A stretch of DNA of 64,000 nucleotides from Chiua virens. Taxonomy: Eukaryota; Basidiomycota; Agaricomycetes; Boletales; Boletaceae. A model generated the notes under the pieces. That model was not told where the DNA came from. It searched no databases and was given only the letters and a program-made list of their open reading frames with translations. The stretch covers positions 1-64,000 of the forward strand of contig JAHNUO010000005.1 in NCBI GenBank assembly GCA_019787685.1, read 5' to 3'. The position numbers were made by a program, and so were the translations under genes. This document shows, in pieces, positions 57,236-64,000 of the stretch (within the stretch, counting starts at the first letter, position 1; each line of letters begins with the position of its first letter).

Positions 57236-59771
57236 CTACCACACCTGCAGGGGTGGTATCCAGGCAGATCGGGCTTTTCTGTCACAGGTCCGCCAAGAAA
57301 GCGCGTCCAGAAACCGACTCCACCGTTCATCAACAGTCTTCACCACGTCGAGCTCAGCCAGCTGTGCTCGGGTCGGAGGATGCGCAAGGAGAACGAGCAG
57401 GAACTGTGACAGGTCGTCTTGCTGTCTGATTTCCAGCGTGTTTTCCCCGGTTGCATCAAGAGGATATGTCGACAAATCGATCGGGAGTAAGCTACAAGGA
57501 ATGGAAGCAAATTGCGGGATTGTACCGTGAAAACGATGCAAAACACGTACGAAGAGTGGGGGTGAAAGCACGACGACTGTCCGTCTCTCCTGATCATTAA
57601 CGTGTAGGGATACTCTGTTTGACCGTGGCCAACAACACGGTGTTTGCGATATCAACTCTTCAATCTCATGCTTGCCACTTTCTGTGGTCACAGAGCGAAA
57701 AAATTCCGGGAGGTGATAGCACGCTAACGAAATGCTGACTCCCTGACAAGCTTCCCTGTGTGACAACTATGTATCAGGTTCGCTCGACGCTACATGATTT
57801 GCCACGTACGAGTGAGATTTTTTGTGGATCCACCTGGATATCCTGGAGAACGTGCTTGCATTCAGGTTGATACCGATTATGTGTGTATGAATAAACGGCT
57901 TTCCCTGTACGCTGTGTATAACAGTTATCTCGTCGAATCGTCGTCGGTTGGTATGGTCTGCCCATTGTTCCGGCTGGCTGGACAAGACTTGTGAGACGCT
58001 GAAATCCAAGTCCAGAGGTGGGTCCATGGCAGTCACCGGAGGTGGGAGACTCGGAGGCCTAAGTTCCAATGTCGGCGAATATTGCGGTAGCGGGCTAAGG
58101 GGTTCTGATAGGTGACGCTTGGAATCAGGGTCTGAAGGGGAGATATCCATTGATTCCACCATATCCACGGATATTCGGAGAGGTAGTGGAGAGGAATGCG
58201 CAGAAATAGGAATTTCGATGTTCATCAACGGGGCTTCCTCCGAGGAGAACTTGGTGATTCGCCTTCTGTATTTCTGGTTCGATAGGAGGCTCATTCGGGA
58301 GTGTAACGGCCGGATGCTCCACAATGGAATTGCAGGGCCTCAAGTCGCGGAACCTCCTAGAAAGCACAGTAATCAATCGTCATTCTATCCTGAGGTATAT
58401 TCTAGTTCACCTCGACGGCAATAAGTTCATCCTTTATGGTAAGCTCGGGCTTCTGGACAGGGGTTTCAGAAGTAGGCGGAGATGTAGAAGAAGACACGTC
58501 AAGTCCAGTGGAGGAAATTCGGGGAGGCAATCGGGACGGTATCATACGAGCGGGCTTTATTTTAAGCGTTGGTGACCGTGTGGGGACGTGGGGCGTGTCA
58601 GTTGCTTGCGACAGGACAGTTTCTCCGACCTTGGATGAGGATATGCTAGGATCCCCATTCACTGCGACAGGATTTTGGTTGGATCTGAACCAATCAAGAT
58701 CACGAGCTACGAGCGCTTCGGAAAGCTCTGTTCTGCGTGTGCGCTTAGGCTGAGGCTTGGGGGGTATTGTCGCGGTGGTGTTCCCAGCTAGTGTATCTGT
58801 AACAGGGGAAGCAGGAGCGGAAATTGCTTCAGTTTTGCCCGGCAACGCATGTTGAGTCGGGTTCTGCGCTTGAGATGTATCTACGCGAAGAGAATGATCG
58901 AGATCCGTGTTTGCAACGTTCTGCACACGGAGGGAAGGCTCAGTCTGCCGCATTGGTTCTTGAGGACCTGGTACAGGTGTTAGTGTTGATGTTGGTTGTA
59001 AATGTCCCGAAGAAACGGATGTTTGTGGTGGGCTAGTAGTTGTGCTAGGATTCGACGCGCAGGTGGGCCATTGTGTGAATCTTATAAATCGCCCATAACC
59101 AAAGGACTTACTTGGCAGGAACGGTTTCTTGAGGCGGAGCATTATCCCGAACGGAACTCGTGGGTACCCTAGAAAGGGACGTGTTCGTATCGAGAATTAC
59201 GCGTTGCAGTCTGTCTGCGCAGGGATCATCAAATGAACAGACTTGATCGGAATGGTACCAACTCTTGAGTTCTGCTTCAGGAAACATGTGGCAAAATGGA
59301 ATTACTACCTGAATAAGCCGTCGTAAATGTTCCGAGAGCTCCATGACGGCGGGGTGATGAATGAACGTGTCCATGAAAGTTCGAAGCGCAATCTGGGATG
59401 GAAAGGATATTCGTGGGTGATTGATTTGAGGTGAGGGACATATGTATTATACCTCGAGAAGCTCGACGATCTAGTACACTGGGTTAATCGGTACGATGCT
59501 TGGTTATGAGGCAACATCTTACCTTGGGACGAGCCGCTGCATAGTACGCCTTCTCCGAATTTAACCAGACGGTGAGTTTGTAGGTCGTACCCGTAAAGTC
59601 CTTTACTTCTCCAGATGCAAGCTTCCTGGCAAAAATTGGGAAGGTCTTTTCATTTGAGGATATGGCACCACTTGTATTCGGAGCTGTTTTCATGGGCGGA
59701 GGACAGAATTTAGTGGCACGTGGGCCGTTGGCTTGACCTAAGTGAGCCCAGCCACACTTACATTGGGTCAT
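57236..59771 (-). CDS. Large Ser/Pro/Thr-rich protein of unknown function
   Basis: Start ATG 59769-59771 (MTQCKCGWAHLGQANGPRAT with Cys pairs). Ordered parts: FARKLASGEVKDFTGTTYKL (59560-59640), LRTFMDTFIHHPAVMELSEH and DQVCSFDDPCADRLQRVILD, then a long Pro/Ser/Thr-rich disordered stretch (58402-59080) with KRTRRTELSEALVARDLDWF, and a more ordered C-terminal part: RREACQGVSISLACYHLPEF, LPIDLSTYPLDATGENTLEI, QQDDLSQFLLVLLAHPPTRA and DERWSRFLDAL. No named domain is recognised; the C-terminal block looks conserved. The coding frame between 58180 and 58376 could not be settled, because two candidate frames overlap there. Confidence 0.5.
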
Positions 59772-59980
59772 AGATATTCATAACTCAACATAGAAAAACA
59801 AAACCAAATCTATCTAAGTCCGTAAAATTTCTACAGCTGAATCGGTGTATCCGTTCCAGACAACAACTTCCTGACGTGACCCGTCTGATTGTTGTCCGGC
59901 CTTAGAATGGGAAAGAAATATAATGGAAAGTAAATAAAAGTTGGTTGCGTGCCAAGTTGCATTCAATGGAACTAGCCATA

Positions 59981-62179
59981 TCACAGCCATTCCACCGTCG
60001 CGGGTGGCTTCGAGGAAATGTCGTAGGTGACGCGGTTCACCCCCTTCACTTCGTTCGTAATACGCGACGAAATCCGCTTTAGCACTTCAGCCGGGAAAAC
60101 ATACCTGTGTCACGACAGCAAGAGTATTATTTCTGCGTCGTGGCTAGCCAAAAAACCAAAACTCACCAATCAGCCGTCATGAAATCCTCGCTTTGCACCG
60201 CACGCAGTGCAATCACCTTGAATTGAGAACGTTAGAACGTGCGTACAAGGGGTACTCCGAGAGATCAAGTAAAAGCGGATGGAAGAAGACTCACTTGTTC
60301 GTATGTTCGCTTGTCTCCCATGACTCCGACAGCCTTGACCGGGAGGAGAACCGCAAACGCCTGGCTAATATGGTTATAAAGGTGTGCCTTACGAATCTCT
60401 TCGATGTAAATGTGATCGGCGTGTTGCAAGATCTTCACTTGTTCGGGTGTAACATGGGCCGAGGATTCGGATAGCAAGACCGGGGCCTGGGAATGGATGG
60501 CGCTGGACCAATGGAGCAGGGATCGACAATAAACGACCCAACGCGCGAACTTCATCTAGCACGACGAACAGTGATCTGTATTCCGCATTTCTCACAGTGG
60601 TCTCGAACTTACCCTTGAACAGCTCACGCAACGGCTCGATGAGTTTCAGTTTCATATCCTTCAGTAATCCACCGACATTATGATGGGTCTTGATCGTGGC
60701 ACTCGGCCCCTTGAAGCTGATACTCTCGATGACGTCCGGGTAGAGCGTGCCTTGTAACAACCATTCGACGCGGCCCCTTTCCTCGCCACCTTGTTTCTCC
60801 TCTTCCTCAGCCGCAGCTTCGATCTTGGCAGCTTCCGCTTCGAAGACGTTGATAAACGTGTTGCCAATGATCTTGCGTTTTTGCTCCGGGTCTTCTACAT
60901 CTTCAAGGCGCGAGAGAAAGAGACCGGACGCGTCGACAACCGTGAGTTTTACACCGAGATCTTTGTTAAGCATCTCATCGACCTGTTTAGCTTCATTGAG
61001 ACGCATAACACCATTGTCGACCATGATGGCATGGAAGCTATCAGTTTGAGAACCGAGTGAGCTTGCTTGTCGGAGATGCACGGATGCAAGGGCGCACCGA
61101 TCACCAATAGCCTCGTGCATGAGCTTGGCTGCAACAGTGCTATCAACACCTCCACTGACCGCACCGATTACGCGTCCCTTGTGTCCACATATCTCTCTGA
61201 TACGCGAGATCTCCTTTCCGATGAACTCTTCCTATCGAAAAGGGGGTCGTCAAAGTCATCAGAACCGCCTTCATGCATCCAGACGCGAATGAAACTTGCC
61301 ATGGTCCAGTTTGCTCTGCATTCACAGACATTGAGGACGAAACGAGAGATGACAGCTTTGCCCTTCGGGCTGTGGGTAACCTCGGGATGGAACTGGATGC
61401 CATAGATGGGTTTCGTATTATGGGCGATGGCGGCAAACGGTGCGTTCTCTGTACGGCCGATAACATGAAAATTTTGTGGAAGATCTTGGAGCTGATCTCC
61501 ATGGGACATCCAGACCTGGCGAAAGGTGAAGATTAGGGGTGGTCGATGTCATATTGCTGACGAGGATGCGCACCTGCATCTCATCACCTAGGTCCTCGAA
61601 GAGGGCATCCACAGAGCCCTGGCCGAATCGAGTAATCTGGACAGTCGCATGACCGTACTCGCGATGATCACATTTCGCGACTTGACCTTTGAAGTTCCAC
61701 GCGATTTCCTGTCAAACGATGCAATACGTGGGAAGATGTCAAGGTTCGATCTTGATTGCAAGCGAAGCCGAACCTGAAGTCCATAGCAGATGCCAAGGAT
61801 CGGCACTCCAAGTTCAAAGATCGCAGGATCGGCATGTGGTGCGTCTGAATCATATACCGAGTATGGCGATCCGGAGAGAATGATACCTGTGATAAATCCT
61901 CTCTGGTACGAACTTTCGCTGCCGATATAGGAGACGACAATATGGCGTACCTTTGGGTTTGAAATGCACATCTTTGAGGAGCGTCGTGCAAGGCATTAGT
62001 TCCGCGTAGACTTTGAGCTCACGACATCTCCTTGTGATAAGATGGCTATACTGTGAAGGCGATGGTAGACGAATGAGAGATTGGTGTACGGTCACCAATG
62101 AGAAAGATAGACGGCTTCAGACCTGCGATCCAAAGTCTAGGATCAGAATAGTGTCAAACTGATCGTGAATTTCAGCCAT
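59981..62179 (-). CDS. GUA1: GMP synthase (glutamine-hydrolysing)
   Basis: Makes GMP from XMP, ATP and glutamine, the last step of guanine nucleotide synthesis; cytosolic. Start ATG 62177-62179 ([19 protein letters not shown]). The class-I glutamine amidotransferase domain shows [27 protein letters not shown] with the catalytic Cys, and [13 protein letters not shown] with His/Glu. The ATP-pyrophosphatase domain shows [20 protein letters not shown] (PP-loop), [13 protein letters not shown] and [13 protein letters not shown]. The dimerisation domain shows [25 protein letters not shown] and a final KPPATVEWL, stop 59981-59983. About nine short introns; every join I checked keeps the frame. The family length of around 530-540 residues fits. 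Confidence 0.95.
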
Positions 62180-62459
62180 CTTGTATCGACCAGACGATCC
62201 TTGGTAGCAGTAAGTGGTTATGGTGTCGAAACGTTGATTCCAAAATTGGATATGTTGCTCAGTTTTGTAATTCGTTTGTATGTATATTACATAATACGTA
62301 TGGTTTACGCGATAACAAAATAGTCTAAAGTTCGGACATTTGTCGAATTTCTATACGGTATTGACACAACCATGCTTTGCGTGATTATCTCGCTGCCATT
62401 TGTTGGCCCGGCAATGTGCTTGGCACGTACTTGAAAACTATCTGCCACCCTCTTAGACC
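62180..62459. other. Divergent intergenic region
   Basis: AT-rich sequence upstream of GMP synthase, with no gene; expected promoter region. Confidence 0.35.
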
Positions 62460-63525
62460 AGAATGTCCCCGTTGGCTTTCATTCCATTGTTACTCAATTC
62501 CGCCCGAGCTGAGCCTTTGGGTGCACACCATCAAACCGATTGTGCAACAGCGACGTGAGTCAGTCTCCCCATGAACGTTCCTAACAGTTAACTCGGTGTT
62601 AGATACAGTCTCCAATAGCCCACTTGTTCCGATATTCAAGTTGTATGGGACACCTCTCAGTTATGTAATCAACACAACCATCAACAAGGTCGCGGTCTAT
62701 TCAAGTAGCTGCGTTTTGTGCAGCGGAAACACGTCCTTTCGCCCAACTCTTTCTACTACATTCCAGCCTTAGGTATGCACAGTGAGAAAGCGAGATGATA
62801 AGGTAAATAAATAGATTATCCAAAAGTATGACCCCCCTATTTCACGCGTGCTGACAATGACATGTCTGTGTCTTGCTCAGGTCGACTTTGGTTTGTTCCT
62901 TTTCCATACCTCACTTGTCACCCATTACCTGATAGATGCACTAGGTCTCGTTGAATCAGGCGGTGATAGTAACCTCAGCTATCTGCTATACAACGAGTGC
63001 ATGGGTATATTCCCCGATCCTCTCAGCGCAACGGCTGCCAGTGCCTCAGAACATTTCCTATCTCAATTATATCCAAGCAACCAGCTTCTTAACCCACTCA
63101 TCGGCATGACGTTCGGCCCTTCCAATCCAAAGATCACGATCGGGGCATTGGACGAGAACGACTGTCAAAGAAACTTGAATTGGGTACCAACCATCATTCC
63201 TAATTCCTCGTGGAAATATGCAACCATAGATACAGGTATTGTCCGCCAAGCCAGCTGCTTGGTTCGATTGGTCGGAAACAACCTCATTGGCCCGTTTCGA
63301 AAGTCTTTGTCGACGTCAGTGTGCCCAATGTTACCACCTATCTCGGTCAAACGGGACACGCTGGTCGGGTCAACTTATTGCAACTATCAACGGTGTGGAT
63401 TATCCCATTGATTCGACAGGAAATCTTTTGCACAGCACATCTCCACTGTGGGGTACCTGTTCTGCTGGACTTGGCGACTCATCGCAACCTTACATCAACT
63501 TGGGTTTGAGGAGTATTTGCTTGTG
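62460..63525 (+). pseudogene. Aspartic-protease-like (pepsin family) remnant
   Basis: Pieces in order resemble an A1 aspartic protease. A segment with SLWVHTIKPIVQQR lies at the place of the first active-site loop (DTGSSDLWV-type, but without a clear DTG). Then AVYSSSCVLCSGNTSFRPTL, VDFGLFLFHTSLVTHYL, NECMGIFPDPLSATAASASE, LLNPLIGMTFGPSNPKITIG and NLNWVPTIIPNSSWKYATID are the typical mid-domain and FGG-type blocks. The second DTG-like region is TIDTG. Frame changes at several places and the missing first catalytic motif suggest decay, but unresolved introns could explain part of it. Sequence past 63525 runs to the window end without a clear gene. Confidence 0.45.
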
Positions 63526-64000
63526 AGAACCGACCTCATTTCATTAATGTTGTTGGTCAGCATATTGCTGACCATCATACAGGGCTTACCGTTTCTCCAG
63601 GGACTCGTGGTCCAGGTACTATGGCTTCGCATTTCCATCTGGAAATATCAACCCCACCACATCACAAATTACGCAAAAATCCGCAGCGACCAATGCCTGG
63701 TGTTCTCGAGTCCCACAGAAACACCTTCGCCGAGCTTTGAGACGGTACAGAACTTGAGCATGCCAGGTGTGGGGAGAGCAGACGATAGTAAATTTATTCG
63801 GAGAGGATGATCTGGGAAATGGCATCGAAGTGGAAGTTGACTGGTTGGCGGTAGCGTTGACTTCTTCCCGTCTCCCTTGACCTGTTAAGTAATTAGCGTC
63901 CCATCGTTTTGAAACAGGCATATGTCCATCGTCGACGCTCGCATAGCGGCGTTGTACAGCAAGTGAAACAGAGAGGGAGACGGCTTAGATTCAAATATGT
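63526..64000. other. Terminal stretch without a supported gene
   Basis: Frames here (63448-63810, 63619-63921) show no recognisable family. The aspartic-protease-like remnant may continue into it. Confidence 0.3.

Noticed and set aside
57236..58376. Counting the frame change at 58180-58376 among the +1 breaks
   Set aside because: Two candidate frames overlap and an unplaced intron could explain it, so the evidence was too weak.

Overview
The window comes from a filamentous basidiomycete, most likely an Agaricomycete. Genes carry many short (about 48-60 nt) GT-AG introns, coding density is moderate, and several families are typical of mushroom-forming fungi: macrophage-activating-glycoprotein-like GPI proteins, a MYND protein with an armadillo-like front part, DUF6533-type 7TM proteins, HNH-domain proteins and a Crinkler-like protein. 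No single marker fixes the species.

Layout. 1-7.4 kb is a repeat-rich island: a stem-loop of ACTGG-type sequence, a 1.7 kb minisatellite, degenerate ~150 bp repeats, a lineage-specific ORF broken by an in-frame TAG and ending in an acidic tract, then 13 copies of a 149/150 bp satellite arranged partly as ~299 bp dimers. 7.4-9.3 kb (-) is a Crinkler-like nuclease-kinase gene. 9.8-25.7 kb is gene-dense: HAM1-like lipid-binding-type protein (-), HMG/YABBY-like protein (-), two paralogous GPI-anchored glycoproteins (+) flanking a C2-domain phosphatidylserine decarboxylase (+) and a DUF7721/beta-flanking-like protein (+), then a MYND zinc-finger protein (-). 26.5-28.6 kb is a decayed cytochrome P450. 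28.6-31.9 kb is gene-poor. 31.9-49.8 kb holds a 7TM-like DUF6533 protein (+), indoleamine 2,3-dioxygenase (-), aldose 1-epimerase and galactokinase side by side (-), the 5'-3' exoribonuclease XRN1 (-), a tRNA-Val(CAC) (-) and the DNA polymerase delta POLD3/Cdc27 subunit (-). 50-64 kb has two lineage-specific genes, an HNH protein (-), a large low-complexity protein (-), GMP synthase (-) and a decayed aspartic-protease-like fragment (+).

Functional links. Galactokinase and mutarotase form a two-gene part of the Leloir galactose pathway. XRN1, POLD3, GMP synthase and PSD are ordinary housekeeping genes.

Two patterns cross gene boundaries. (1) Eight apparent reading-frame breaks in otherwise recognisable genes all have the same sign: one extra base each. 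Residual insertion errors in the assembly are the simplest reading; real breaks or +1 recoding are alternatives. (2) Several conserved genes have exons so small that they are invisible to an ORF scan: 4, 11 and 17 nt at the start of XRN1, and 8 nt inside the galactokinase GEHxDY motif. Exon borders were inferred by eye from GT/AG signals, frame and family conservation; none was checked with RNA data.
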